Assembly: GCA_017311315.1 (NCBI GenBank)
Contig: CM029642.1
Location: 12,102,596-12,166,595 of the forward strand
Direction: 5' to 3'
DNA length: 64,000 nt
Source of the DNA: Dendrocalamus latiflorus
Taxonomy: Eukaryota > Streptophyta > Magnoliopsida > Poales > Poaceae
Part shown: positions 50,895 to 63,310 of the stretch, piece after piece
How positions within the stretch are numbered: the stretch's first letter is position 1
How the letters are laid out: each line of letters starts with the position of its first letter
Program-made: the position numbers and the translations under genes
Notes under the pieces: generated by a model
Databases searched by the model: none
What the model was told of the DNA's origin: nothing
What the model saw: the letters and a program-made list of their open reading frames with translations, nothing else

Positions 50895-53800
50895 ATGGTT
50901 AGTAATGAATTTTATTTTTTGTTTGCATGCATTACAATTTAGATCTAAGTAATTGGTGAGTGTTATTAATTGAAAATGGTTTGCAAAATTGTTGGTTATA
51001 TAATAGCTGTTGTGTTTATAATATGAATTGAGATAGCAAATTAAGCCTCAATATAATACATGTGGCCGGTATAAATGTAGTAATAATTAGTTAATTTAAT
51101 TTTTAATACTAAGTTGTTATATATGTACGTAACGTAGGATCGAAACTGGATGTATGCCACGAGCCGTGTGAGTGAAGAGTACATTAATGGCATGTCTGCT
51201 TTTACAAGAGCTGCCGAGGAGGATATGTTGAATAAGGGGGTGGAATATATGTACTGTCTATGCACTGATTGCGAGAATTTAAAGATGTTTAAGAACCGAG
51301 GGCAAATTGAAGCGCACTTGATTCGGAGGGGTTTCAAAAAGGGTTATACGTGTTGGACCAGTCATGGCGAAGTCAATGATCAAATGCCGCCGGATGACAT
51401 CGCCGTTGAAGTGAATGATATGCCGCCGGATGACATTGCCGGTGAAGTGAATAACATGCCACCAGATGATGTCGATTGTGGTTCGGATTCGGATAGGTTG
51501 CATGATGATAATCTGGATCAGATGCTTCGCGATGTAGAAGAGGATTATGACGAGAGAGAGTATGTTAAATTCCGGGGCTTGATGGAGGACTCGGAGAAAC
51601 CTTTGTTCCCGTGCTGCAAGTACACGAGGTTGTCGGCCGTGCTTGAACTGTTGAAATTGAAGGCAAGCAACGGTTGGTCCGACAAGATTTTCACGGCGCT
51701 GCTAGGTCTTTTAGTGGACATGCTTCTGGAGGGAAATGAGTTGCCTAAAACCACGTATAAAGCCAAGAAGGTTCTTTGTCCGTTGGGAATGGAAGTAGAA
51801 AGAATACATGCATGCCCGAACGACTGTATCCTCTACCGTAAAGAGTATGCAAACATGCATGTATGTCTGGTGTGCAACGCATCCCGATACAAACGTAACA
51901 ATCAATCAGATGATGGCGAGGGAACAGAGGCGAAGAAAGGACCTCCTGCTAAGGTGGCATGGTATTTTCCTATAATTTCCCGTTTGAAAAGGTTTTTTGC
52001 AAATCCAAAGGAGGCAAAACTGCTGCGTTGGCACTCGGAGGAGCGCAAGAAGGATGGAATGCTAAGACACCTTGCTGATTCCGCGCAGTGGAGAAACATC
52101 GACAGGAGTTTTGCAGACTTCGGTGCAGAACCAAGGAATATAAGGTTTGGACTGAGTACAGATGGAATGAATCCTTTCAGTAGCATGAGCAGCCGACACA
52201 GCACATGGCCCGTGACTCTCTGCATCTATAACCTTCCTCCTTGGTTGTGTATGAAGCGAAAGTATATTTTGCTGTCGATACTTATCCAAGGGCCAAAACA
52301 ACCTGGGAATGATATTGATGTGTTCCTAGCACCGTTGGTGGAAGATCTAAAAGTACTGTGGAATGAAGGGGTACAGGTATGGGATGCATACAAACGAGAG
52401 AACGCCACTTTGCGCTCCTTATTATTCTGCACCATAAATAATTATCCTACCCTTGGTAACCTATCGGGCCATAGTACAAAAGGTACCAAAGCTTGTACTC
52501 ACTGTTTAGATGGTACCGAGAGTGTGTGGCTGAAACACTCACGCAAAACCGTCTACATGCGTCACCGCCAGTTCCTTCGGAGGGCTCACCCATACCGCAA
52601 GATGAAGAAACAATTTGACGGAGAGAAGGAAGACGGTTCAGCTCCAAGGCATTTAAGGGGACACGAGGTTTATGATATGGTTAAGGATTTAGATGTTGTC
52701 CTCGGAAAGGGACGTAAATTGAGGGCTCATGAGAAGAACACCTGGAAGAAGAGATCAATATTTTGGGACTTACCTTATTGGGAGTACCTAGATGTTCAAC
52801 ACTGCATCGACGTCATGCACATAGAAAAGAATGTATGCGACAGCTTGATTGGTCTCTTACTGAATATTCGTGATAAAACAAAGGACGACGTGAACGCACG
52901 GCTTGACTTGGCTGATATGAACATCAGGCCTAAGTTAGCAGCGACATGCACTGATAATGGACGAATGTACCTTCCCCCTGCATGTTACACTCTGTACAAT
53001 CATGAGGCTATGTTATTTCTTTAACACAATTGCTCAGAAGGTCATCGATCCCGAAGGACTAGATGCTCTGCAGGACGAGGTGGTGATGACTCTATGTCAC
53101 CTTGAAATGTATTTCCCCCTTCGTTTTTCGATATCATGGTCCGTCTCATTGTTCACGTTGTGTGGGAGATAAAAATGTGCGGGCCCGTATTCCTACGTAG
53201 CATGTACCCATTTAAGAGGTTCATGGGAATTCTCAAGTCCTACGTACGGAATCGTTCTCGGCCGGAGGGTAGCATCGTCGAAGGTTATGCAAGCGAAGAG
53301 GTCATTGAGTTTTGTGTCGATTATATGGCTCAGATTCAACCGATGGTGTGCCTCAATCTCGTCATGAGGGGAGGCTGAAAGGTCTCGGAACTATCGGAAG
53401 GAAAGCAATCACTCCAGATATGAACACATATACTCAAGCCCATCTCACGGTGTTGCAACACATGACTGAAGTGGCACCTTATGTCGACCAGCACAAGGAT
53501 GTGCTTCGGCAACAGAATCTGGAGCAACCGAATGTTTGGATCATGAGGCAACACAACAGTCGGTTCAACCAATGGTTGAAGGAGCAAATTGCTAGGAGCT
53601 CGCCAAGTGAGACGCTGACATGGTTGGCAAAAGGGCCAACATTTACAGTTGTGACATGGCAAGGATATGACATAAATGGGTACACATTCTATATGCAGTC
53701 TCAGGATGTCAAGAGCACTAACCAGAACAGCGGTGTCTGCATAGATGCGTTCAATACTGATGGGTCGAGAAACTCGTACTATGGCTTCATAGAAGATATT

Positions 53801-54193
53801 TGGGAGCTCGACCATGTGGTTTTCAAGATCCCCTTATTTCGCTGTTGTTGGGTGCATCTCCCACAGGTGAAGGTTGACAAGTACGGTGTCACCACCGTGG
53901 ACCTCCAACGTGCCAGGTACAAAGACGAACCATTCGTACTCGCCAATCAAGTTGTTCAAGTTTTCTATGTAACCGACCCGGCAAATAAGAAGCGCCATGT
54001 AGTTCTTCATGGAAAAAGGAGAATTGTCGGAGTAGAGAATGTAGTGGACGAGGAAGAATACAATCAATTTGACGAGTTACCTCCTTTTGGAAATGGCATA
54101 AGGGTCAACGACGAACAACGTGACGAAACTTGTTACGTACGCATTGATCATGATGAAGGGCTAATTTTTAAAGGAAATAAGCAAGTACAATGA
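50895..54193 (+). pseudogene. CACTA-2 TNP2-type transposase with deletions
   Basis: Same architecture as the CACTA-1 copy, with ATG 50895-50897 directly before a GT donor and the acceptor at 51137. The frame is open from 51138 to 53024, including the codons that are stops in CACTA-1. Relative to CACTA-1 it lacks 197 bp at about 52997 (CACTA-1 20722-20918, start of the DUF4218 region) and single bases near 53118 and 53345, all frame-changing. The C-terminal part (GKRRIVGVENVVDE) is open in another frame to 54193. The deletion junction joins CTCTGT to ACAATCATGAG. Confidence 0.9.
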
Positions 54194-54199
54194 GAATGT

Positions 54200-54550
54200 G
54201 CGACATATATGTGGGCATTTGCATATATGTATATAACAATGCATTTGTGTGATGATGTATATGTGAATTGTCATTTATGTATACAACAATGCATGTGTAT
54301 GATGGATATGTGAATTGGCATTTATGTATAGAACAATGCTGTAGTGTGATGTATTTGTGAATTTGCATTTATGTATATGTGAAAATGTGTGATGTAGTCA
54401 ATTTTGAGATTGAGAAAATGTGTAAAGAAATACACTGTGTTGGTTGTTGGTGTTGTATATATGAATGCAAATTGAGAAAATGTGTAAATGAGAATGTGTG
54501 ATGTAGTCAATTTTGAGATTGAGAAAATGTGTAAATGAATGCAGCTGGTA
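54200..54550. repeat. CACTA-2 TNP2 3' repeats
   Basis: TGTATATGTGAATTGGCATT-like and GAGAAAATGTGTAAATGA-like words repeat several times, as behind the CACTA-1 transposase but in a different arrangement. Non-coding. Confidence 0.75.
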
Positions 54551-54611
54551 GGTGGTTGATCATGAATGCAGCTGGTTGGCGGTTGATCATGAATGACTAC
54601 AGTCGGGCAAA

Positions 54612-54708
54612 GACTTATTACAGACGGTTCTACACTTAGAACCGTCTGTGATAAGCCTACTATCTCAGACGGTTCTAAGTGTAGAACCGTCTGTAATAAT
54701 CTCCTATA
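54612..54708. repeat. CACTA-2 internal palindrome array before the Ulp1-like gene
   Basis: Two ACAGACGGTTCTA / TAGAACCGTCTGT palindromes, against about four in CACTA-1, followed after a few bases by the TATA box CTATATATACC at about 54712. Confidence 0.88.
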
Positions 54709-54759
54709 TATACCCTCTGGCTAGGGTTTTCCGTGTATTCTGCAGTTATTCTATATCTA

Positions 54760-55817
54760 AATCCCGATCCGCCTCCCTCGAGCCGTCGCCGCCGCCTCCC
54801 TCGAGCCCTCGTCGGCCGCCTCCCCGATCCGTCGCCGCCGCCTCCCCGAGCCCTCGCCGGTCGCCTCCCCGAGCCCGTCGTCGCCGCCGCCTCCCCTAGC
54901 CCCTGTTCTTCTGGTGATTTCGAATGTCACCGGTCTTGTGAGTGAGTCTGTGATTTTTATATGCAATCTGTGTGGGCTGTGCAAGTTTGTTAATCTTCTT
55001 TACATTACCTGGCACTGGGAAACATAGATTGCTTATGGGATATTTGGTTGCTCGATGATAACAAATATCATATACTGAGATTGGTTCAATCGGTCATTAA
55101 GCTCTAATAGCTGTCATTGTTGTCTTGTGACTCTGGAAGGCAGTCTCTAGACTTTGATATATATGCTTGTGAGTGAGTCTTGTTGTCTTGTGACTCTGGA
55201 AACATAGATTGCTTATGGGATATAGCTGTCATTCAATCGGTTCATGCTGTTTCAGATATTAGCGTATTCATATGTTGATCTGTTGGGAATTTTGTTAAGT
55301 TGAAACATAAATTATTGAGCAAAGTTAATTTGGTTGGTCTTGCTTTTTTGAATACTGCAATCTGAATACATGCATGCTGAATATACTTTAATCTTGAGAT
55401 TGTAGAGTTTGTATCTAGAGCTCAAAAGACCGAGTTTATTATTTGGCATAACCAATCAAGGAAGAGTATATGATTTAGTAGCGGGACGGCCAAGATTAAT
55501 CTTGTGCAACCCTACAATTTGAGAGCACAAATTAATCAATTAAAACTTGAGCTTGTTGCTAGTCTTAATTGATACATGCCTTTTACATTGTCATACATAT
55601 TCATGTTTAGAATGTTATTGATTCTATTATTGTTGCTTGTTGCTTCATATTGCTACCATTATATATGTATATATGTAGGTATATATATGTATAAGTATGT
55701 ATGTATATACACATATATATGTATTGTAATCGCCTATATTGAGCGAAATAGATAGATATTGCACTTTCTTATCTTATGTTATGGCACTTTCTTATCTTAT
55801 CCTAATAGACCCACAAA
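54760..55817 (+). other. CACTA-2 leader and intron of the Ulp1-like gene
   Basis: A GC-rich CGCCTCCCCGAGCC tract (54770-54900) is followed by AT-rich DNA with two similar GGAAACATAGATTGCTTATG words (55018, 55197) and a piece of the 197 bp unit (55476-55545). TATATGTATG words lie at 55665-55720. No gene is seen. Confidence 0.55.
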
Positions 55818-58751
55818 TTGAGCAACATGTCATCCGCTCATTCTTCAACACTATCGCCGGAGGCGTCCGCTCCAACATCAAGACGCCAAGGAAGAGAGCT
55901 ATCGAAGAAGCCTGAGGGCCGATTTACCATCACACAGGTCGATGTATCTGGGGTCCCTCTCCTTCCTCGCAAAGCAGTAAGCGCATGGAGAAGCATGATC
56001 GGAATAGTTGCACGAGAACGAATTGAGATCATATTCAATTCGTGGAAGGACGTGCCTGCGACTCGGAAACGTGAGCTATGGACCGAAATTTTGGCATCGT
56101 TCGAGATCCCAGAAGAACACCAAGACGCCGTGCAACGACAAGCCTTGCTAGGGGCATACAAAGCATGGAAGAACTTCAAGAGCAAGCTTGTCAAGGACTA
56201 CATGGAGGACAAAATGCCCTTTCATAAATACCCATTCCTGGAACCACAATGGGAAGAGTTCAAGGCTTCGAAGACGACCGAAGATTTCAAAAGTACAAGT
56301 GCGGCGCACAAGGCCCTCCAGGCAAAAAACACACACCCCCACAAACTTGGCACAGCTGGGTATGCGGGTAAAATCCCGCAGTGGAGGAGCGAGGACGACC
56401 AGGCAGCCCTGCAGGACATCGCCCTGCCATTTGCCAATATCCCAGATGAGCGCGCTCGAAATTGGATTAGAGCAAGGTCATCCACAACGACATCAGGGGA
56501 CGTCTCCTTTCGAAACCCTGCAGACCAGCAAGTGTCCTAGCGCCTGGTAAGATATCGATCGAACTACGTAGCTTGTAATTACTCCACAACTTCATACGAA
56601 GTGAAATGACATGTCGTGCTCTTGCAGGAAGAGCTGAGTTTTGAAACTACCTTGGGATCATTCCAGAGAACAAGGGAGAATGATATGCTCTCCGCGGCCC
56701 TGGGAAACAAGGAGCACCCGGGCCGTACGAGAGGCCTTGGCCTTTACGTTCCTTGGAAACATAGTTTCCAAGATGACTCCGACATATATCGGCGTAGGAA
56801 GAGAAACAAAGCCGAGCGTGACGCACGGCTACGAGAAGAGATCAAGGCATCTCTTAGAGAGGAGCTAATGGGTGAGCTGGCTCATGTAGTTAGAGATGAG
56901 GTGCGGAAACATACAGAAAGTCAGCAGGCCGCCGCCACCGCTCCAGTGCTAGCTAGCCCGCACAACCGTCCGAGTAGTTGCGCGTCCAATCCGACGCAAA
57001 CCGATGCCAGATTTTCTGTGGACGACATCCTGGTAATAATTATTATCTCTCGAATGCTTGCTCCATTGATAGGCCTATTCAACTAGCTAATTATGTATCG
57101 TTATGTAGAAGCCTACGAAGTGCAGGCTCCAAGTGAGATATGCCTCCGTTCCCTTGCACGCTACTTGGGGCCAGGCATATCCGTCTGGTATCGGGGCCAT
57201 GTTGCACGATCAAGCTTTAGCGCCAGGTTTCGCAAAAGTTAATGTGGATGGTGTGCATATCAATTTTGAGGTCGTCCCGCTACCGACACCCCCCAACGAC
57301 GAGATTGTGACTCTAGGGCAAGCCATTGGAACATTCATCCAGTGGCCCAAAAGCGACATCTCCCTGGAGGCTTCTTCACCGGTGGCAGGACCAGAAGGAC
57401 AGTGCGAACCAGAGCAACATGCACTGGTGCCATCTCCACTACAAGACAAGTGCGAAGCAGAGCTACCTGAACCGGTGCTATCTCCACGGGTGCTATTCTC
57501 GCCAAAGCAACTTGCACCGTATGTACCATTACAGTCGACTACCATAAAGTCGACCTACAGTCAAGGCAGTGGCTAGGGAAAATCAAAGACGAAGGATGAT
57601 GACGATATCCCGTACCTGCCATTGGCCCGCAAATTCATGCTAGGCGAGCCGATGATATTCCCGGAAGAGCACCTCTTAACCCTAGGACTTGGTTGCCAAA
57701 GATTCCACGCTTGGTATATGGAACAGTCAAATAGGCCAGAGGCAGAACAGCGCTCAGGTATCACTGTCAAATTCAAGCCGGAACATTTCGTGCACGAAGC
57801 TCACGAATGTGTCTTCGCGGTGACCTTTGACGATATATTTGGTCTTTTCATGCTCAACGCTCTCGACGCCTCACTCGTTCGATGCTGGACGCTGTAAGTC
57901 TATACAATCATAGTCTCTGTTCACGTAATACCGATATATGTCATAATTTGTTGCTTTTCTGTGTATATATATAGATTCATGCTGACCGAAGCTAGATCAT
58001 CGAAATCACCAATTGGTTTCCTGGACCCACGCTTGGTCGCCATTAATACCATCAACGAAGCTCACGAATGTGTCTTCACCGCGATAAGGAATTTGTTCTT
58101 ATGCCATACAATGAGCACTTCCATTGGATTTTAATTGTAATTATACCAAAATGGAACAAGGCTATATACCTTGATTCTCTAAGTAAGAACAAATCCAAGT
58201 ACACAGCTACCGCCCGAATACTCGATAGGTAAGTACATTGTACATTGTACTCTTTCTTTCCTTCCGAATGACTAATCTAACTTTTTCGAATAACGAAGGT
58301 CGTTCATCACATACGTTCAACAAACACGTGGCTCGACGACAGGAGCCAAGCCCTTGAAACATGCTCGCAATTTTCAGGTATTCGCTAGCTACACATTAAT
58401 TAATCATATACAACACTTAGTAGTAATGCCTCTTGATTTAACACATTCTATTTTTTGCAGTGCCACCAGCAGCAGCCGGGCAACACGTGTGGATACTACG
58501 TGTGCCACCATATGAGACTACTCCTCGATTCCACCAAGATCACCAATTCTAAGGTTTGTCAATCTTCGCACATTTATTTCATACGTGTCAGGTTTTATAT
58601 GTACGCGCGTTGATATTCCTATCGACAGGCTGCGCCCATCACTACATCTGCATTGACACAGCTGGACTTTGCAAAAAATCGAGGAGAGTTAGTTTGGTTT
58701 TTGTGGACTAAAGTCATAAAATCAGATGGAGAGTTCCACTGCGCAGAATGA
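55818..58751 (+). pseudogene. CACTA-2 Ulp1-like protease / transposase_24 gene, broken
   Basis: Corresponds exon for exon to 25131-28104. Start MSNMSSAHSST and the RNWIRARSSTT block are intact. TAG at 56538-56540 ends exon 1 early (CAG in CACTA-1) and TAG at 57574-57576 stops exon 3. In exon 4 about 53 bp containing the NENASFVEDY region is replaced by 21 bp copied from 57796-57816. The His motif (HFHWILIV) remains, the Asp motif has changed from YHDSL to YLDSL, and GNTCGYYVC is retained. It ends at TGA 58749-58751, a little earlier than in CACTA-1. Not functional. Confidence 0.9.
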
Positions 58752-58995
58752 TTTTTCATTGCTCTTATCACTCTGTAATTGTGAATTTGTTAATGGATAT
58801 TTTATTTCATTTCAATTAATTCATTTGCAAAATGGATGCCTTATGTCTGTGAATGAAATGTGATGTGAATTGGATGTTTTATGTTTGTCAAATGAATTGA
58901 GATGTGAATTGTATGTATACATATACTTGTTTATCTGCTTGTTTCAGAGGGCATGGCTAGCATTTCCTGAGGCTAGCCAATAAACAGAAATAGGG

Positions 58996-59270
58996 GCTAA
59001 ATACTTCAAAAGTAGATACTTGTTACCGAGATGGCATTGGTTTATAATTTGGCAAGATCATCCTCAAGCTTGGCTTCCATTGTCCATATGGTGGGATTCA
59101 CCTCTTCATGAATGAGCCAAACCTCCAATGCCTCTCCAAATACCTATTAAGCATTGAAGCGCATTTTGGTACCCAAAACTTGGTTGGGTCCATGAATGTT
59201 AGTCACAATAGATTTGGGCACCCAAATGGCCCTAGGAGTGGTTTTATGTAAACTAACATTCCTAGCAAAC
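58996..59270 (-). other. SIRE-like element sequence downstream of gag
   Basis: On minus, 59285-59155 still encodes words such as VFARNVSLHKTTPRAIWVPK, the segment that follows the zinc knuckles in SIRE/Maximus elements, then a stop. Protease, integrase and RT are absent; the element joins CACTA-2 at about 58995. Confidence 0.55.
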
Positions 59271-60523
59271 ACATTGCCATTTTTAATCCTTTCTAAGCAA
59301 ATAATGTTCATTAACAAGAGATGGCTTAGGAATGGTACCTTTGGGATAATCCTTACTTAAATGTCCCTTTTCCCGGCAATTGTAGCAAGTTTGGCAATTA
59401 TTACCTCTTCTAATCTTTTTGCCTTGCTCATTACCGGTTTGCCTCTTCATTGATTGATTCTTCTTGTTTTCCACCTTGTTGGGGCACTTAGAGGTGAAGT
59501 GACCTATTTCATTGCAACCATGGCACTTGATTTTCTTCGTGTGTCTTGCATTGTGCCTTGTCTTGCTATTCTCCTTCTTCTTGGAGATGAAACCAATACC
59601 TCTCTTGTCATTTGATTTTCTTTGACTTCCTAATATCTTGTCAAGAGAGGCCTTCCTTTGTAGCTTTTCTCCAAGTCATTTCTCAAACTTATGACTTGGG
59701 CCTTAAGCTCATTATTCTCCTCTACAAGGTTAGTCTCAACAAACATAGAGGAGGTGGAAGCATCTATATTTGAGCAACAAGATAAATCTAGCAAATCATC
59801 ACAACATGTAGATACGCTAATTTTAGATGAATTGCTAGAGCTAGGAACTACACATGGTATATCATCTATTAAATTGCATGTAATTCCTACATCCACACTA
59901 GATTTTGAATATTCCTTGAGAAGAATAGTTTCATGTTCTTCTTTTAATTTATTATAATCATTTTGAAGGGAAACATGTTCATTCTTCAAAATTCTATATT
60001 TGGCTTTTTCTTTCCCAAGGAATTCATTTAATTCTTCTAGCATGTCCATCAACTCATCATAAGAAGGTGCATCATCATTATCATCAAATTTTACCTTCTT
60101 GTTACCTTTTGCCATGAAGCATTGAGTTGATGTGGAGGGAATGGTAGATTCTTCATCGTCGGAGCTAAAGGTTGAGCATTCTTTTCCCGACATCCACTCT
60201 TGTATGCAATCTTCATCGCTTGATATGGACATTTCATATTTGTCTTGAATTTTACTCCACATATCATGAGCATTATCAATATTGCATATTTCATTGAACA
60301 CCTCTACACTCAAAGCACTAAATAAAGCGTTAGTAGCTTGAGCGTCGAGATGTAGGCATTTCTCTTCCTCAATTGTTGGAACAAGAGGATCCTTAGGAGG
60401 AGAAAAGCCCACATCTACAATCCGCCATATTTTTGGGCTCATAGCCTTAAAATAGCAAATCATGCGGATTTTCCAATTATCATAATTTAGGCCATTAAAT
60501 TGAGGTGGTTCATCTAGGTGCAC
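59271..60523 (-). pseudogene. gag: SIRE/Maximus-like Copia Gag, truncated and frameshifted
   Basis: From MHLDEPPQFNGLNYDNW the 297-codon frame (60523-59630) has the N-terminal Gag domain, a shortened middle (an apparent internal deletion after KIQDKYEMS), an acidic Ser-rich stretch and a coiled-coil segment (EELNEFLGKEKAKYRILKN). Downstream in other frames are two knuckles: CHGCNEIGHFTSKC near 59525-59480, and CYNCREKGHLSKDY near 59390, where the last Cys is Tyr. Gag would form the particle; this copy cannot. No pol follows. Confidence 0.8.
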
Positions 60524-61389
60524 AAACCCACTAGTCGCATGCTTATACTCTCTAGGCGGTAAAGCCTAATATATGATCGAGGAGGCCGACTAGAGGGGGG
60601 GTGAATAGGCGATTTAAAAATTCTCTACAAATTAATACTAATCAATACAAGACCTTTTCTATTTGCCTAAACCAAGGAAACAATGTGGAAGCTAAATTCA
60701 AGTTAGTTTAGTACAATAGCGCCTAAGTCAAGAAAATTCGCCTAAGTGCACCAACAATGCTATCCTAGGTCAAGGTTTGCAATCCTATGTTTACAAGCAA
60801 TCAAATTGAGTCTATGAATGTAAATTGCTTGAATATAAATTAAGTACAAGGAAACAAACCACAATCGACACAACGATGTTTTACCGTGGTGTTCGGAGAC
60901 TTACCGGTCTCCCCTAATCCACGTTGAGGTTAGCCCGAACAAATCAGACCGGCTCCACGAATTAAGCCGAAACACCTCATATCCACTAGTGGGAGCTCTT
61001 TCCCGCTCCGGGTAGGTGAGCTCCGACCTTCACAAATTCGCCGGGTCTTCTCACAACCTTCTTGAGAAGATCACTGCGTACGACGCCTCCAACGTCGTCT
61101 AGGAGTCGGCAAACTCCAAGAGTAACAAGCCAAGTCCCTCACTTGACTATCACCACATGCAACAAATGCAAAATCTCAATTGGACACTAAGTCCACCTCT
61201 AGATGCAACACATGCACTCTAGAACCTCTCTCGCTTCTCACAAAGTGCAACACATGCACAATTGAGTGGAGAGCCTCACTCTAGCTCAAGAACACAGGAA
61301 TGAATGAAGCAACACCTTCTCCAACCGGCCACAAGGGGGTATTTATACCCCACACAAGAAAATTAGCCGTTGGAGCAAAACCCCTGAAA

Positions 61390-61640
61390 AATCAGAAAAA
61401 TCGGAACTACCGTAGTACAAATTGCGGTACTTCCGTTTTCCTCGCCAACGGTCAGAAAACTAGCCGTTTCTCAGCGAAATCGGAACTACCGCAGTTCAAA
61501 TTGCGGTACTTCCGATTTTCCCGAGGCCAAGTCATTCAAAAAGTCGCTCTCTGGAAAAAACATTCCGCTCGGAAATCGGAACTACCGCAAAAATCGGAAC
61601 TACCGCAGTACAAATTGCGGTACTTCCGTTTTCGGTTTTT
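61390..61640. repeat. Three palindromic modules CGGAACTACCGC...GCGGTACTTCCG
   Basis: CGGAACTACCG and CGGTACTTCCG face each other around CAGTACAAATTG in modules at about 61400-61438, 61480-61518 and 61575-61634, the last with an extra half. They lie near the LTR transcription start. Confidence 0.85.
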
Positions 61641-61852
61641 CAGCACAGACGACACTCGAAAAAACGGTCATAACTTTTGACTCTGATGTCGGAATTCAGT
61701 AATCTTGGACTCTATGGAAAGCTTATTCAGAGGGCTACACAACCCATCTATTTGCATGACCTCAAACACATTAGATCAATACAGAAATAAAAGAACATCC
61801 AAGGGGTCAGTACCATGGTCCAAGTCTTAGGAAATAGCAATAAACAATCTTA

Positions 61853-63310
61853 GGGCCTGTTTGGGACTGCTCTGCTCCAGTTTTTCCAGCTCTGCTCTAC
61901 CAACTCCACCATGGAGCAGCTCCACTGTGGAGTTCCTGGAGCAGGTGGTCCTGTTTGGCACGCAGCTAGCTCCAGCTCCAGAAATGTGAGATTTTCCTGA
62001 GAAAGGTCCAATGTGCCCCTGAATGATGTTTGGTGTATGTTTTGATGTCTGCGGAGCATATGTAACTGAATTTTTTTTGTTGCCAATTGAAATATGATGT
62101 AAAATATTATTGGTCTTTGAAGGAGCAAGAGCTTGATCGTCCTTGCCAAGCAATAAATTGGTCTTCTGTAATAAACTTTAGCTTTTTATAAGATGAATTA
62201 AGGTTTCCAATAGTACGCATTCCAGCAATGTTGTTCTCTCCTACATCACTTGATCCATCCTTGTGCTCTACCTCACTATCCTGCAACTCTGTCTCCTTCA
62301 ACCCATGACCATCCTGCTCTTCAGCTTCCTTGCTGTCCCCTGGTTCACCAAATCCATCTGCAGTTCTCTCCTTGCTGACAACTTCCTTGATCAAGCCATC
62401 CTGTCCTGACTGAGCACCGCCGCTCCCCTCAATAATATCATCCCTATTCTCCACCTCATCGGTATCCTGCGATCCCGGCTCCTTCTCTGTACACTTGGTT
62501 CAGATTTTTCAGATGCATGGCTGCTCCTCGCCGCCTCAACCACTTGCCAGCCATCAGTTGCTGATAACACCCGGTTTTTGTGCTCCCCTAGCCTCTCAAT
62601 TGTCAAATCTACAAAAGCAATTTGCCCAAACCACTAGTAAAAATTCTTATGCAAGAACCATTGCCATCAATTGGTAGTTTAAACACCAATAATGTAAACA
62701 AAATCGCCTATTTGTTCACCATTTCGTGATTTACAGCAACAGCAAAAATGCAAATCTTCCCTTCACGAGATAGACAGAAAGAGGGCAGAAAGAACTCACC
62801 TTTGGCGAGAGAGACATCGGACGCAGCCATCTGCGGCCACACCAGATTGAGCTCATCCTCCCGATCGAACGCGCCCCTCACCACTGCAAAACACCACCAA
62901 GATCACACCCGTCAAGCACAGATCTTTCCGCATTGTCAACACCACACGCCTCAAACGCGGAGTAAGCCAAGGACCGCACCGGTGGAGTCCGGCAGATGCG
63001 AGATCGGGGAGCCGCCGTAGAGCACGAGGGCCGCGAGCACCGACGCGGTTAGAAGGAGCAGCACCGCCCCCTTGGGTACAGAGGAGAGGAATTGTGTAAT
63101 GGCAGTGGTGGGTAATTTTTCATCAACTCCACGAGGAGTTTGGAAACCTTTGTTTGTGGAGTACCCCTTGAGGAGCTCCATAAAAAATGTGGAGTTGGCC
63201 TCTAACTCCACCTTTTTCTTGGAGCGGAGTTTTTGGAGTTAGACCTGTTTGGTTAGCGAAGTTGGGAGCGGAACTGAAAAACTTGGAGCGGAGCAGTCCC
63301 AAACAGGCCC
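61853..63310. mobile_element. PIF/Harbinger-like element with gene fragments (Pack-type), 1458 bp
   Basis: Terminal repeats GGGCCTGTTTGGGACTGCTC and, from the right end, the same with CCGCTCCA following in place of TGCTCCA; about 27 bp. The 3 bp duplication TTA lies at 61850-61852 and 63311-63313. Subterminal GGAGCAG/CTCCACC words recur on both sides. It carries no transposase and holds spliced gene pieces on minus. TTA duplication fits PIF/Harbinger, though the ends also resemble other GGGCC-type elements. Confidence 0.85.
62107..63108 (-). pseudogene. Captured fragment of a membrane-anchored protein, three exons
   Basis: Exons on minus: about 63108-62980, 62883-62800 and from 62608 onward, with GT-AG borders. 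The first encodes a single hydrophobic segment (GAVLLLLTASVLAALVLYGG) then SPISHLPDS, a signal-anchor pattern. The second gives DREDELNLVWPQMAASDVSL. The third has ERLGEHKNRVLSATDGW and, after a one-base slip near 62500, a long acidic stretch (KEAEEQDGHGLKETELQDSE). A type II membrane protein with a charged stem, such as a Golgi glycosyltransferase of family GT61, would look like this, but I cannot confirm it. No catalytic domain is present. Confidence 0.5.

Larger units (their letters stand above)
50420..58995 (+). mobile_element. CACTA-2 DNA transposon, right end missing
   Basis: Begins CACTACTACAGAAAGCC at a site that is empty in copy A. It carries TNP2 and Ulp1-like genes in the same order as CACTA-1 and closely similar to them. 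The match ends in CCAATAAACAGAAATA; the right subterminal array and terminal repeat are absent and SIRE-like DNA follows. It lacks the 17346-18308 block, the 197 bp repeats and both hairpins of CACTA-1. Without a right end it cannot be mobilised. Confidence 0.93.
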
